This document shows, piece after piece, positions 1 to 9,967 of a stretch of DNA of 64,000 nucleotides. The stretch comes from Microvirga mediterraneensis (GTDB taxonomy: Bacteria > Pseudomonadota > Alphaproteobacteria > Rhizobiales > Beijerinckiaceae): contig NZ_JACDXJ010000001.1 in assembly GCF_013520865.1 (NCBI RefSeq), forward strand, positions 310,001 through 374,000, given 5' to 3'. The first letter of the stretch is position 1. The number at the start of each line of letters is the position of its first letter. The translations under genes were made by a program, and so were the position numbers. The notes beneath the pieces are model-generated. The model was not told where the DNA came from. It saw only the letters and a list, made by a program, of their open reading frames with translations, and did no database searches.

Positions 1-750
1 CGCAAGGCGCTGACCAAGGTGTCGGGCCTGGGTCCGAAGACCTTCGAGCAGGCGGCGGGCTTCCTGCGCATTCCGAATGGCGACGACCCGCTCGATGCCT
101 CCGGGGTCCATCCGGAAGCCTACCCGGTGGTGCGCCGCATTCTCGAAGCCACGAAGAGCGACATCAAGGTCGTGATCGGCAACGGGGCCGTCCTGAAGAA
201 GCTCAACCCGCAGGCTTTCACGGACGAGAAGTTCGGCGTACCGACCGTGAAGGACATCCTGAGCGAGCTGGAGAAGCCCGGCCGCGACCCGCGCCCCGAA
301 TTCAAGACCGCAACCTTCATGGAAGGCGTGGAGAAGATCGGCGACCTGAGGCCCGGCATGATGCTGGAAGGGGTCGTCACCAACGTGGCCGCCTTCGGCG
401 CCTTCGTCGACGTGGGCGTGCACCAGGACGGGCTCGTGCACATTTCGGCGCTCGCCGACACCTTCGTGAAGGATCCGCGCACCGTCGTGAAGCCGGGCGA
501 CATCGTGAAGGTGAAGGTGCTCGAGGTCGACGTTCCGAGGAAGCGCATCTCGCTTTCCATGCGCATGAGCGATCCGGCCGAGAAGCGGCCCCAGGGCCGC
601 CAGGACGACAACCGGGCCGCGTTCCAGAAGCATCGTTCCCAGAATGAGCGGAAGCCGGCCCCGCAGGCTCAAGCCTCCGGCGGCGCCCTGGCCGATGCCC
701 TGCGCCGGGCCGCGATGGCGGGCGGCAAGGACAAGGGCAACCGGAAATGA
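1..750 (+). CDS. tex: Tex-family S1 RNA-binding protein, C-terminal part (truncated by window edge)
   Basis: The frame is open from base 1 and gives about 249 residues. The first residues ([18 protein letters not shown]) form a helix-hairpin-helix typical of the Tex core. An S1 RNA-binding domain follows at about bases 340-565 ([20 protein letters not shown] ... HISAL ... KRISLSM), then a basic, Q/A-rich tail. Tex proteins are cytoplasmic nucleic-acid-binding factors of about 750-800 residues, linked to transcription and RNA handling. The N-terminal two thirds therefore lie upstream of the window. The order HhH then S1 and the exact S1 spacing make the family call firm; the cellular role is inferred from the family. 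Confidence 0.88.
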   Translation, partial: RKALTKVSGLGPKTFEQAAGFLRIPNGDDPLDASGVHPEAYPVVRRILEATKSDIKVVIGNGAVLKKLNPQAFTDEKFGVPTVKDILSELEKPGRDPRPEFKTATFMEGVEKIGDLRPGMMLEGVVTNVAAFGAFVDVGVHQDGLVHISALADTFVKDPRTVVKPGDIVKVKVLEVDVPRKRISLSMRMSDPAEKRPQGRQDDNRAAFQKHRSQNERKPAPQAQASGGALADALRRAAMAGGKDKGNRK

Positions 751-757
751 GCCAGAC

Positions 758-780
758 CGGGGCGGCTTGTGGCCGCCCCT
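758..780 (+). terminator. Hairpin after tex, possible terminator
   Basis: GGGGCGGC and GCCGCCCC pair around a short loop just after the tex stop codon. No clear T-run follows, so it may be a weak or factor-assisted terminator, or only an mRNA-stabilising hairpin. Confidence 0.45.
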
Positions 781-799
781 GAAGTGCTCTAGAAGCAAA

Positions 800-896
800 G
801 CGTCTCACGGGGAGCCCATCCGGGGCTGAGAGGCGGCAAGGCCGCCGACCCGTCGAACCTGATCCGGGTCATGCCGGCGGAGGGAATGAGCATGCG
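800..896 (+). promoter_or_regulatory. TPP riboswitch (THI element)
   Basis: The conserved TPP aptamer blocks are present in order. GGGGAGCCC leads into CTGAGAGG (about 826-833), the GGCGGC/GCCGCC stem follows, then ACCCGTCGAACCTGATC (about 848-864) and CCGGCGGAGGGAATGAGC, which closes the P1 stem with CGTCTCA. It lies directly upstream of thiBPQ, so thiamine pyrophosphate should switch off the thiamine transporter. The spacing to the thiB start (about 76 nt) leaves room for an expression platform that hides the start region. The aptamer call is nearly certain; the mode of control (translation or termination) is not resolved. Confidence 0.95.
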
Positions 897-971
897 ACAT
901 CGCCAGAAAAGCCATGCCCCGTGCAATCCGTGCCGCCGGTCCGGCCTGCCTCATGCATGGGAGCGCTCCTG

Positions 972-1976
972 ATGTTACGCCGACTTCTCCTCACCCTCGC
1001 GACGCTTGGACTCGCGACGGGCCTCGCCCAGGCCCAGACCAAACCGACCCTCACGGTCTATACCTACAGCTCGTTCGCCGGGAAATACGGCCCCGGCAAG
1101 ACCGTCAAGGAGCGCTTCGAGGCAACCTGCGGCTGCGAATTGAACTGGGTCACGGCCGAGGATGCCGGGAGCCTGCTCGGACGGCTGCGGCTCGAAGGCG
1201 AGAACACCAAGGCCGATGCAGTGGTCGGTCTCGACATGAATCTCATGGCGGAGGCCAAGTCTCTCAACCTTTTTGCCCCTCATGGCGTGGATGAAAGAAC
1301 TCTGACACTTCCTATCACATGGAGTGACAGCACCTTCCTTCCCTTCGACTGGGGCTATTACGCCTTCGTGTACGACGCCAACAAGCTCGCCAACCCGCCC
1401 AAAAGCCTGAAGGAACTGGTCGACGATCCCAACGGCCCGAAGGTGGTGCTGCAGGATCCCCGCACCAGTGCGCCGGGCCTCGGCCTCCTGCTCTGGATGC
1501 AGAAGGTCTACGGCGATCAAGCCGGCGAGGCCTGGGGCAAGCTCAAGCCCCGCATCGTCACCTTCACCAAGGGCTGGTCCGAGGCCTACGGCCTGTTCCT
1601 GAAGGGCGAGGCCGACATGGTGATGTCCTACACCACGTCGCCTGCTTATCACATCGTCGCGGAGAAGAAGGACAACTACAAGGCCGCCGCCTTTACGGAG
1701 GGTCACTATCTCCACGTGGAGCTCGCCGGCATGACCCGCACGACGAAGCAGCCGGACCTCGCCAAGCAGTTCATGGCCTTCATCCTCAGCGAGCCGTTCC
1801 AGTCGGCCATGCCCGAGGGCAACTGGATGATGCCAGCGAAGACGCCCGCTTCCGGCCTGCCCGACGCTTTTAAGAACCTCGTGCAGCCGGACAAGGCGCT
1901 TCTCTTCACCCCCGAGGAGGTGCAGCAGAACCGCCGCGCTTTCACGAATGCCTGGCTCAACGCCACCGCGCGCTGA
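972..1976 (+). CDS. thiB: Thiamine ABC transporter, periplasmic binding protein
   Basis: This 334-residue extracellular solute-binding protein starts MLRRLLLTLATLGLATG and has a Sec signal peptide cut near residue 21 (LAQA|Q). The ThiB-like fold follows (LTVYTYSSF near the mature N-terminus, FDWGYYAFVYD in the middle). It should capture thiamine, its phosphates or a precursor in the periplasm for ThiP/ThiQ. An in-frame ATG lies 51 bases upstream, but only the ATG at 972 gives a proper signal peptide and it has GGGAG about 8 bases before it. The upstream TPP riboswitch and the downstream thiP and thiQ fix the function. Confidence 0.93.
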   Translation: MLRRLLLTLATLGLATGLAQAQTKPTLTVYTYSSFAGKYGPGKTVKERFEATCGCELNWVTAEDAGSLLGRLRLEGENTKADAVVGLDMNLMAEAKSLNLFAPHGVDERTLTLPITWSDSTFLPFDWGYYAFVYDANKLANPPKSLKELVDDPNGPKVVLQDPRTSAPGLGLLLWMQKVYGDQAGEAWGKLKPRIVTFTKGWSEAYGLFLKGEADMVMSYTTSPAYHIVAEKKDNYKAAAFTEGHYLHVELAGMTRTTKQPDLAKQFMAFILSEPFQSAMPEGNWMMPAKTPASGLPDAFKNLVQPDKALLFTPEEVQQNRRAFTNAWLNATAR

Positions 1977-1985
1977 TCGCCGCTC

Positions 1986-3560
1986 ATGGTCCTGAAGCCG
2001 CCCCACCCCGGAAGCCTGGTGGCCTTCGCCATCTTGAGTTTGGTTGCGGGCGGCTTCATCGCCCTTGCCACATTCGATGGAGGGACGCCCGCGCTTCTCT
2101 CCATCGGTCCCTATCTCGCGCGCGTGCTCGCCTTCTCGATCGTTCAGGCGCTGCTTTCGACCGTCCTGTCCCTCGTCCTTGGGATCGGCCTCGCGCTCGC
2201 GCTGGCACGCCGCCGATTTCCGGGGCGCGACCTCGTCCTGGCGACGTTGAGCACCACGATGGTTCTGCCGACCATCGTGGCCGTGTTCGCGGTCTTTGCC
2301 GTCTACGGCCGCAGCGGATGGCTGGCCGAGGCGCTCGCGTTTCTCGGCTGGAAGGGCGGTTTCAGCATCTTCGGCTATCCGGGCATCCTGATCGCGCATG
2401 TATTCCTCAACGGACCCTTCGTGGCGCGGATCACCCTCGACGGATTGAACCAAGTGCCCGCCGAGCACTGGCGCCTGGCGAGCGCTTTGGGCTTTACGCC
2501 GTTCCAGATCTTCCGCCATCTCGACTGGCCGGTGCTGCGGGCGGAACTGCCCGGCATCGCGGGCCTGATCTTCCTGATGTGCTTCAAGAGCTTCGCCATC
2601 GTGCTGGCACTCGGCGGGGGGCCGAGCCGATCCACCCTCGAAGTGGCGATCTACGAGGCGCTCAAGATCGATCTCGATTTCGGCCGCGTCGCCTGGCTCG
2701 CCCTGATCCAGCTCGCGATCTGCCTGTCGATGACGGGTCTGCTCCACTGGGCCTTCACGCGCCCTCCCGTGGGCCACACGATCCGCAGCCTCGTTCACCG
2801 CCCCGATGCGAAGAACCGGCACCTGAAATTGCTCGACGCCTTCGTGCTGACTGTGAGCGCCCTGTTCATCGGGCCGCTCGCCTTCAGCGTCCTGACGGGC
2901 TTTCGCAGCCTGCCCGCCGTGATCGATACCGACCTGCTGCGCGCCTTCGTGACGAGCCTGACAATTGCGAGCGCCGCCGCCATCCTGGCCTGTCTCCTGG
3001 CTTATGCGCTCGCCTCCGCGGCGCGGAGGCGGCGCATCGCCCTGCGCTCGCCGCGGATCGCCGCCTTCTACGCCCTCCTGCCCGACGCGCTGCTCGCCGT
3101 CCCGCCCTCCGCCCTGGCCGCCGGTCTGTTCCTGCTGATCCGACGCTTCGGCGATCCCTCGACGGCCGGCCTTATCCTCTTGCCCCTCATCAACGGGCTC
3201 GCCGCCGTGCCCTTCGCCTATCGCTATGTGGCGCCGCATCTCCTCACCACGGAAGAGCGCTACGGCCGCGTCGCGGCGTCCCTCGGCCTCACCGGCTGGT
3301 CGAAGCTCAAGATCATGGACTGGCCCGCCCTCAAGCGCCCGCTCGCGGCGGGCTTCGCGCTTGCCATGGCGTTGTCGTTCGGCGATTTCGGCATCGTCGC
3401 GCTCTTCGGCGGTACGGAATTGGTGACCCTGCCCTATCTTCTTTATGAGCGTCTCGGCGCCTATCGTCTGAACGAGGCGTCGAGCATCGGTCTCGTCATC
3501 GTCCTTTTCGCGGTTCTGCTCGCTCACGTTTCAGGTCGATTGTCCCATGCTGGTGATTGA
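1986..3560 (+). CDS. thiP: Thiamine ABC transporter, fused permease
   Basis: This 524-residue inner-membrane protein has about twelve hydrophobic segments and two binding-protein-dependent transport modules fused in tandem, as usual for ThiP. The two cytoplasmic EAA loops that dock on the ATPase are visible at about residues 159-184 (EHWRLASALGFTP) and 422-445 (ERYGRVAASLGLTGW). It follows thiB by 9 bases and overlaps thiQ by 14, so it is cotranscribed and translationally coupled. It carries thiamine across the membrane under riboswitch control. Confidence 0.93.
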   Translation: MVLKPPHPGSLVAFAILSLVAGGFIALATFDGGTPALLSIGPYLARVLAFSIVQALLSTVLSLVLGIGLALALARRRFPGRDLVLATLSTTMVLPTIVAVFAVFAVYGRSGWLAEALAFLGWKGGFSIFGYPGILIAHVFLNGPFVARITLDGLNQVPAEHWRLASALGFTPFQIFRHLDWPVLRAELPGIAGLIFLMCFKSFAIVLALGGGPSRSTLEVAIYEALKIDLDFGRVAWLALIQLAICLSMTGLLHWAFTRPPVGHTIRSLVHRPDAKNRHLKLLDAFVLTVSALFIGPLAFSVLTGFRSLPAVIDTDLLRAFVTSLTIASAAAILACLLAYALASAARRRRIALRSPRIAAFYALLPDALLAVPPSALAAGLFLLIRRFGDPSTAGLILLPLINGLAAVPFAYRYVAPHLLTTEERYGRVAASLGLTGWSKLKIMDWPALKRPLAAGFALAMALSFGDFGIVALFGGTELVTLPYLLYERLGAYRLNEASSIGLVIVLFAVLLAHVSGRLSHAGD

Positions 3561-4248
3561 GAATTGCCGCCTGACCTGGCCCGATTTCACGGCCGATTAC
3601 ACGCTGGCCGTCCCGGCGGGACATCTCTGCGCCGTCATCGGCCCATCGGGTGGCGGCAAGACCACCCTGCTCCACATGATCGCCGGTTTCGAGCGGCCCG
3701 AAAGCGGCACTCTGACCTTCGACGGCCAGAACCTCCTGCCGTTGGAGCCGGCCAAGCGCCCGGCTGCCATCGTGTTCCAGGACCACAACCTGTTTCCGCA
3801 TCTGAGCGCAGCGCAGAATGTCGGCTTGGGCCTGCGTCCGTCCCTGCGGCTGAGCGCGGACGAGAAGCGCCTCGTCGGCGAGATGCTCGACGCTGTCGGC
3901 CTTGACGGGTTCGAGGGTCGCAAACCCGGCGAGATGTCGGGCGGGCAGCGTCAGCGCGTAGCGCTGGCGCGCGCGCTCGTCTCAGGCCGCCCGCTCATCC
4001 TTCTCGACGAGCCCTTCAGCAGCCTCGATCCTGCGCTCCGCCGCGACATGATCCTGCTCGTCGACACCCTGCGGCGCAAGCGACCCGTCACCATCGTGAT
4101 GACGATTCACACGCCCGAGGATGTCGCGGATGTGGCCGACCAGATGGCCTTCGTGGCCGATGGGCGCGTCGTGGCCTCCGGCAAACCCGCCGACATTCTC
4201 ACGAGCGCGCTCGCGCCGAGGATTGCAGCGGCTGTTTCGAATTCGTGA
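3547..4248 (+). CDS. thiQ: Thiamine ABC transporter, ATP-binding subunit
   Basis: This 233-residue ABC ATPase has Walker A GPSGGGKTT (about residues 32-40), Q-loop VFQDHNLFPH, signature [13 protein letters not shown] (about 130-142) and Walker B LILLDEPF. The length matches short thiamine-type ATPases without a C-terminal regulatory domain. It powers ThiP. Its start lies inside the thiP 3' end (14-base overlap), which points to translational coupling. It is the last gene of the thiBPQ unit. Confidence 0.92.
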   Translation: MLVIENCRLTWPDFTADYTLAVPAGHLCAVIGPSGGGKTTLLHMIAGFERPESGTLTFDGQNLLPLEPAKRPAAIVFQDHNLFPHLSAAQNVGLGLRPSLRLSADEKRLVGEMLDAVGLDGFEGRKPGEMSGGQRQRVALARALVSGRPLILLDEPFSSLDPALRRDMILLVDTLRRKRPVTIVMTIHTPEDVADVADQMAFVADGRVVASGKPADILTSALAPRIAAAVSNS

Positions 4249-4271
4249 GGGGATCAGCGATCCTTATCGCT

Positions 4272-4396
4272 TAACTCAGTCCTCATCCTGAGGAGCCTGC
4301 GCAGCAGGCGTCTCGAAGGATCATCCAGAGGGCACTGGAGACGCCCTCGTCCTTCGAGACGGTCGCTCACGTGACCTCCTCAGGATGAGGGCTATG
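4272..4396. repeat. Intergenic palindromic repeat (CTCATCCTGAGGAG family)
   Basis: The outer arms CCTCATCCTGAGGAG and CTCCTCAGGATGAGG are inverted repeats. Inside them lies a second pair, TCTCGAAGGA against TCCTTCGAGA. It sits between the convergent thiQ and the sugar ABC ATPase. Repeats of this kind are scattered in Hyphomicrobiales intergenic DNA. The folded RNA could act as a two-way terminator, but no T-run supports that directly. Confidence 0.8.
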
Positions 4397-4422
4397 TATG
4401 GCATCCTTTAGCGGAATGGACC

Positions 4423-5514
<1,092 letters not shown>

Positions 5515-5539
5515 CGCGGTCAATTCCAACCATGAAGCG

Positions 5540-6388
5540 TCACTTCACCGCGCCGGCCGTGAGGCCGCGCACGAGATAGCGCGAGAAGACAAGATAAAGG
5601 ACGAGCACGGGAGCGATCGCCAGGGTGAGCGACGCGAGAACGGCGTTCCAGTCCGTCACGTACTGGCCGATGAACTGCTGCACGCCCAGGGTGATCGTCT
5701 GCTTGCCGTCGCCGGGCGCCAGGATCAGCGGGAACCAGAGATCGTTCCAGACCGGCACCATGGTGAAGACGGCGACCGTCGCGATGGCCGGGCTGATGAG
5801 CGGCAGGATGATGCTGAAGAAGATCCGGTACTCGCTCACCCCGTCGCAGCGGGCCGCATCGCGCAGGTCCTTCGGGATCTGCTGGATGAACTCGCCGAGA
5901 ATCAGGATGGCGAGCGGCAGGCCTTGCGCCACATAGACGAGGATCAGCGCCGTGAGCGTGTTGACGAGGTTCAGCTCCACCATCATGCGCAGGATGCTGA
6001 CGCTTCCCAAGCGGATCGGCACCATGATGCCGATGGCGAGATAGAGGCTGAGCAGGGTGTTGCCGGGGAACCTGTATTCGGTCAGCGCCCAGGCGGCCAT
6101 GGCGCCGATGAGCACGATCAGCACGAGGGAGACCAGCGTCACCGTCATGCTGTTGAAGAAGTAGAGCCCGAAATCCGCATTGGCGAAGACGCGGTCGAAC
6201 CCGATGGTCGTGAAGGTCTGGCCGTTGGGCAGCCCGAGCGGATCGGCGAAGATCGCGCGCCGCGTCTTGAAGGCGTTGACCAGGATGAGCAAGATCGGGC
6301 CGAGCGCCAGGATCGTGTAGAGGATCAGGGCGATATGGACGGCGATGCGGCCGGGTCTGACAGTCGTTCCTCTGACGGTTGTTGCCAT
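5540..6388 (-). CDS. Sugar ABC transporter permease, MalG type
   Basis: This 282-residue inner-membrane protein has six predicted membrane segments and a CUT1 EAA loop ([20 protein letters not shown]). An SD-like GAGGGCG lies ahead of the ATG. It begins 7 bases after the partner permease and is followed after 25 bases by the ATPase, so the three share one mRNA. It pairs with the MalF-type subunit to form the translocation channel. Confidence 0.88.
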   Translation of the reverse strand: MATTVRGTTVRPGRIAVHIALILYTILALGPILLILVNAFKTRRAIFADPLGLPNGQTFTTIGFDRVFANADFGLYFFNSMTVTLVSLVLIVLIGAMAAWALTEYRFPGNTLLSLYLAIGIMVPIRLGSVSILRMMVELNLVNTLTALILVYVAQGLPLAILILGEFIQQIPKDLRDAARCDGVSEYRIFFSIILPLISPAIATVAVFTMVPVWNDLWFPLILAPGDGKQTITLGVQQFIGQYVTDWNAVLASLTLAIAPVLVLYLVFSRYLVRGLTAGAVK

Positions 6389-6395
6389 GGCGCCC

Positions 6396-7358
6396 TCAGA
6401 ACGTGTGCCGCTGCAGCCTGCGCTGCACGCCGAAGAGATAGATCAGCACGCCGATCAGGATGATGACGAGCATGGCGGTCGCCACTGCGGCCCCCATGGT
6501 CGGGCTGCCGACCTGGAGCTGGAAGCCGAAGAAGGTGCGATAGAAGAACGTGCCGAGAATATCGGTGGAGAAGTTCGGTCCCGCGAGCGCGCCCTTGATC
6601 GCGTAGATCAGGTCGAAGGCGTTGAAATTGGCCACGAAGGTCAGGATCGACACCACGCCGAGCGTCGGCAGGATGAGCGGCAGGCGCACGAACCAGAACA
6701 CGCTGAAGGGCCCGGCTCCGTCGACCGTGGCGGCATCGAGCAGATCGTCGGGAATGTTCAGAAGCGCCGCATAGATCAGCATCATGGGAATGCCGACGAA
6801 CTGCCAGACCGAGATGAGTGAGACCGTGAGCAGTGCCGTCGATTCCTGGCCGAGCCAGGGGCCGAAGAGGCTTCCCAGCCCCACGGCCTTGAGCAGGCTC
6901 GGCGCGATGCCCCAGAGCGGATTGAGGATGAGCTGCCAGATGAAGCCGATGATGACCACGGACAGCATGGTCGGCAGGAAGATGAGCGTGCGATAGACGC
7001 TGCCGCCGGTGAGGCGCGGGAGGCTGAGCAGCATGGCGAGCCCCAGGCCGATGCCGTTCTGCACCACCATGTGGATCAGGAAGAAGATCAGGTTGTTGCG
7101 CAGCGCGTTCCAGAACTGACCCGACCAGTTGGGATCGGCCAGAAGAGTCCGGAAATTCTGCAGCCCCACGAAGCTGCGGACGCCGGTCTCGTCGCCCGCG
7201 TAGAGGCTCAGGCGGATCGTGTCGATCAGGGGATAGATCGAGAACAGGGTGTAGATCGCAACCGCCGGCGCGAGAAAGACCGCGATGTGAACGGGAAAAC
7301 GCGAACGGGCCTGCGCCGCATCCGTCGACTGAACCTGTGAAGCCGTGAGATCGGTCAT
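6396..7358 (-). CDS. Sugar ABC transporter permease, MalF type
   Basis: This 320-residue permease has a short cytoplasmic N-terminus, about six membrane segments and the EAA loop DDLLDAATVDGAGPFSVFWF. A good SD (GGAG) precedes the ATG. It follows the binding-protein gene across a 73-base gap that holds a strong hairpin, an arrangement that usually lets the binding protein be made in excess. The substrate is not readable from the sequence. Confidence 0.88.
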   Translation of the reverse strand: MTDLTASQVQSTDAAQARSRFPVHIAVFLAPAVAIYTLFSIYPLIDTIRLSLYAGDETGVRSFVGLQNFRTLLADPNWSGQFWNALRNNLIFFLIHMVVQNGIGLGLAMLLSLPRLTGGSVYRTLIFLPTMLSVVIIGFIWQLILNPLWGIAPSLLKAVGLGSLFGPWLGQESTALLTVSLISVWQFVGIPMMLIYAALLNIPDDLLDAATVDGAGPFSVFWFVRLPLILPTLGVVSILTFVANFNAFDLIYAIKGALAGPNFSTDILGTFFYRTFFGFQLQVGSPTMGAAVATAMLVIILIGVLIYLFGVQRRLQRHTF

Positions 7359-7385
7359 GCTGCTCCGGGCCGAAGGGGAAGGAAA

Positions 7386-7414
7386 GGCGGGCCGCCTTTC
7401 GGAAGCGGCCCGCC
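7386..7414 (-). terminator. Hairpin between binding-protein and permease genes
   Basis: GGCGGGCCGC and GCGGCCCGCC form a perfect 10-bp stem in the gap after the binding-protein stop. There is no long T-run. It probably stabilises the upstream message or partly terminates transcription, which would set a high ratio of binding protein to permease. Confidence 0.6.
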
Positions 7415-7431
7415 CTGTCGCCTGTCGGCGC

Positions 7432-8721
7432 TTACTTCTTGTGCGGCTCGTACCAGCCGGCGAGGCCGTCCTCGGCCTTCTTGGCGGCCTCTTCCGGCTT
7501 CATGCTGCCGTTCATCACCTGGGCGCTCACGTTCCAAAGCTCGTTCTCGAGGTTCGGCGTGCCGCGCGACAGGATCTGGTAGGAGTTGCGGATCGAGCTT
7601 GCGCAGGTGCCGCGCCAGCCGACGAACTTCGCCGCGACCGGATCCTTCACCTCGACCTTCGCATTGGAGAGCGGGAAGAAGCCCGGCAGCTCGTTGGCGT
7701 AGATCTCGGCGAATTCAGGCGACGCGACCCACGACAGGAAGGTCTTGGCCGCATCCATGTTCTTCGACTTGGCGTTGATGCCGATCGCGATGTCCGTGTG
7801 GTCGCTGATGTAGCACTTGTCGCCGTCCTTCACGACCGGCGGCGCGAAGGCGTCGAACTGGAAATCGGCCTGCTTGCGGAAAATCGGCACGTCCCAGGAG
7901 CCGGCCGGATAGATGGCCGCGCGACCCAGCGTGAACAGGTTCTGCGTGTCGGGATATTTCTGCGACTTGTAGCCGTCGCCCATGTAGGGAGCCCAGCTCG
8001 CCAGTTCCTTGAACACGTCCACATAGGCCGGATCGGTGAATTTCTGCTTGCCTTCGATGAGCGCCTTGCGGCCCTCCTCGCCCTTCCAATAGTTCACGCC
8101 GATGTTCTGGAAGCCCATGGTGGCGGCCTCCCACTGGTCGGCCGTGCCCATGGCGATCGGCGTATACTTGCCGTCGGCCTTGATCTTGTCGAGCACCGCG
8201 TGGAACTCGGCCATCGTCTTGGGCGGCGTGAGCTTCAGCTCGTCGAAGATTTCCTTGTTGAACACGAAGCCGTGGATCACCGAGGCCATCGGCATGCAGA
8301 AGGTGGTCTTGCCGTCGTCGGTGGACCAGGCGCTCTTGGCCACGTCGGAGAAGTTCTCGATGCCCTTCACGTCGTTGACGGAGACAAGGTTGCCCTTCTT
8401 GAACAGGTCCAGGGACGCATCGAACGGGCGGCAGGTGATGAGGTCGCCCGCTGTGCCGCCGGCAAGGCGCGCGTTGAGGGCGGCGTTGTACTCGGTCGGC
8501 GGATCGGCCTTGAACTGCACCTTGATGTCGGGGTGCTTCTTGTTGAAGGCCGGAATGATCTTGGTGTTCCAGACATCCGCGTCGTCGTTGCGCCAGCTCT
8601 CGATAGTGAGCGTCTGGGCCGGCGCGGCATGGGCGAAAGCAAGGGCCGACGCGGCCACCGAGGCGCCCGCGAGCAACCGTCCTGCGCGGCGCAGGAACGC
8701 TTTCGAATGGAGTTTCTTCAT
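7432..8721 (-). CDS. Sugar ABC transporter, periplasmic binding protein (CUT1)
   Basis: This 429-residue extracellular solute-binding protein family 1 member has a Sec signal peptide (MKKLHSKAFLRRAGRLL then an Ala-rich core, cut near AAPAQ). The MalE-like body includes FNKKHPDIKVQFKADPPTEY. The start at 8721 has a near-ideal SD (GGAGGAAG), whereas the longer in-frame start 123 bases upstream would bury the signal peptide. It is the first gene of the leftward transporter unit and is divergent from the amino-sugar operon at 9.1 kb. Uptake of GlcNAc or chito-oligomers would fit the context; this is inferred. Confidence 0.88.
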   Translation of the reverse strand: MKKLHSKAFLRRAGRLLAGASVAASALAFAHAAPAQTLTIESWRNDDADVWNTKIIPAFNKKHPDIKVQFKADPPTEYNAALNARLAGGTAGDLITCRPFDASLDLFKKGNLVSVNDVKGIENFSDVAKSAWSTDDGKTTFCMPMASVIHGFVFNKEIFDELKLTPPKTMAEFHAVLDKIKADGKYTPIAMGTADQWEAATMGFQNIGVNYWKGEEGRKALIEGKQKFTDPAYVDVFKELASWAPYMGDGYKSQKYPDTQNLFTLGRAAIYPAGSWDVPIFRKQADFQFDAFAPPVVKDGDKCYISDHTDIAIGINAKSKNMDAAKTFLSWVASPEFAEIYANELPGFFPLSNAKVEVKDPVAAKFVGWRGTCASSIRNSYQILSRGTPNLENELWNVSAQVMNGSMKPEEAAKKAEDGLAGWYEPHKK

Positions 8722-9085
8722 CGTTTTCTTCCTCCGTGACCGAGAGGCGCTCCGGTCGCCCTCGATGATGATGGCCCTCTGATTGTCCCGTGCCGTTTTG
8801 ACTGCATTCTTGTGCTTTCCGACGGACCAGCCTGACTGTTTCACCGGAAAGCTCTTTGGACAAGTGACCTCATATTGGTATCGGCGAAATTCAAAGACAA
8901 CTCCCCTTGCGGGACACTGCGCACAATTTGCCGGCTCTGCATTCTCCCCGCTTTGCGCTCTTGGCCGAGGATCCCGTCAAGGCTGTGGACAACGCAGCTG
9001 GAGTTTCCGCTCCCACGCCCCTTCCCGAACTGGACATTAAGTGGCATGGTGCCTGTCCGTAAGATCCTTTCCGAGATCCCCTTGC
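8722..9085. promoter_or_regulatory. Divergent intergenic region between sugar ABC operon and amino-sugar operon
   Basis: This 364-base gap separates two divergent start codons and must hold both promoters. No gene was found. The one recognisable element is the TGACC-ATATTGG motif at 8865-8882, annotated separately. I could not assign -35/-10 boxes with confidence. Confidence 0.6.
8865..8882 (+). promoter_or_regulatory. Candidate operator A for the local GntR regulator
   Basis: The 18-mer TGACCTCATATTGGTATC shares its ATATTGG core and flanking TGG/ACC half-sites with sequences at 18093-18110 and 20375-20393. GntR/HutC regulators of amino-sugar genes are known to bind TGGTC-type half-sites (for example the DasR site TGGTCTAGACCA). 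It lies between the divergent transporter and kinase operons. Binding by the GntR protein at 9964-10749 is inferred. Confidence 0.45.
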
Positions 9086-9967
9086 ATGACCGACCTTCTG
9101 TTCCTCGGCATTGACGGCGGCGGCACCAAGTGCCGGGCGCGGCTGCGCGATGCGAAGGGAACGCTCCTGGGAGAAGGCACGGGCGGGCCGTCCAATATCC
9201 GGCTCGATCCCGAACTGGTCTGGAACTCGCTCCTGACCGCCTGCCGCGAAGCGCTGGCGCAGGCAGGACTCCACGAAGACGATCTCAAGCGCATCCATGC
9301 CGGCATGGGGGCGGCCGGGGCCGGGCAGACCAGCGCGGTCGAGCGTCTTCTGTCGCGCGGCCATCCCTTCGCATCCTTCGAGATCGAGACGGACGCCCAC
9401 ACGGCCTGGCTCGGCGCCTTCAAGGGCGGCGACGGGGCCATCCTGATCGTCGGCACCGGCTCCTGCGGCTATGGCGGCACCAGCGGCCAGTGCCATTATG
9501 TCGGCGGCTGGGGCTACGAGATTTCCGATGAGGGCAGCGGCGCCGCCATCGGGCGCGAATTGCTGCGCCGCTGCATCTGGGCCCATGACGGCCGCATCGC
9601 CGCGACGCCGCTCTCCGATGCAGTTCTGGCGGAGTTCAAGAACGACCTTGAGATCCTGGTCGACTGGGTCGGCAAGGCCCGCCCGGCCGATTACGGACGC
9701 TATGCGCCGCTCGTGCTGCAGCATGCGGAACGGCGCGATCCTCTCGGCATCGCCATCGTCGAGGATGCGGCCGCGGGATTGAGCGCGATCGGCATGCGCC
9801 TGCTCGACCTCGGCGCGCCCGCCATCTGCCTCTTCGGCGGATTGTCGGAGCCCCTGCGTCCCTGGCTGTCGCCGCCCGTGCAGCGAACCATCGCGGAGCC
9901 CATGGCCGACGCGCTCGACGGCGCCATCCTGCTCGCCCGCATGGCTCTCCAGGAAGGTCGGCCATGA
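9086..9967 (+). CDS. BadF/BcrA-family sugar kinase (likely N-acetylglucosamine kinase)
   Basis: This 293-residue ASKHA-fold kinase has the phosphate-1 motif LGIDGGGTKCRARL near the N-terminus, the mid-domain GTGSCGYG and an adenosine-site CLFGGLSEPL near the C-terminus. The family phosphorylates GlcNAc, GlcN or MurNAc at O6. The start MTDLLFLG was chosen because an upstream GTG would add an unrelated 15-residue extension. It opens the rightward operon and overlaps the GntR gene by 4 bases. With NagA and a deaminase downstream, GlcNAc is the likeliest substrate. A second paralogue lies at 21.3 kb. Confidence 0.82.
   Translation: MTDLLFLGIDGGGTKCRARLRDAKGTLLGEGTGGPSNIRLDPELVWNSLLTACREALAQAGLHEDDLKRIHAGMGAAGAGQTSAVERLLSRGHPFASFEIETDAHTAWLGAFKGGDGAILIVGTGSCGYGGTSGQCHYVGGWGYEISDEGSGAAIGRELLRRCIWAHDGRIAATPLSDAVLAEFKNDLEILVDWVGKARPADYGRYAPLVLQHAERRDPLGIAIVEDAAAGLSAIGMRLLDLGAPAICLFGGLSEPLRPWLSPPVQRTIAEPMADALDGAILLARMALQEGRP

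Noticed and set aside
975..3527. 850-codon open frame on the minus strand across thiB and thiP
   Set aside because: It is rich in R, E, G, H and D, typical of an antisense shadow in GC-rich DNA. The plus-strand genes have clear families, a signal peptide and a riboswitch.
8722..8844. 41-residue N-terminal extension of the sugar-binding protein
   Set aside because: It would bury the signal peptide. The start at 8721 has a GGAGGAAG SD at ideal spacing.
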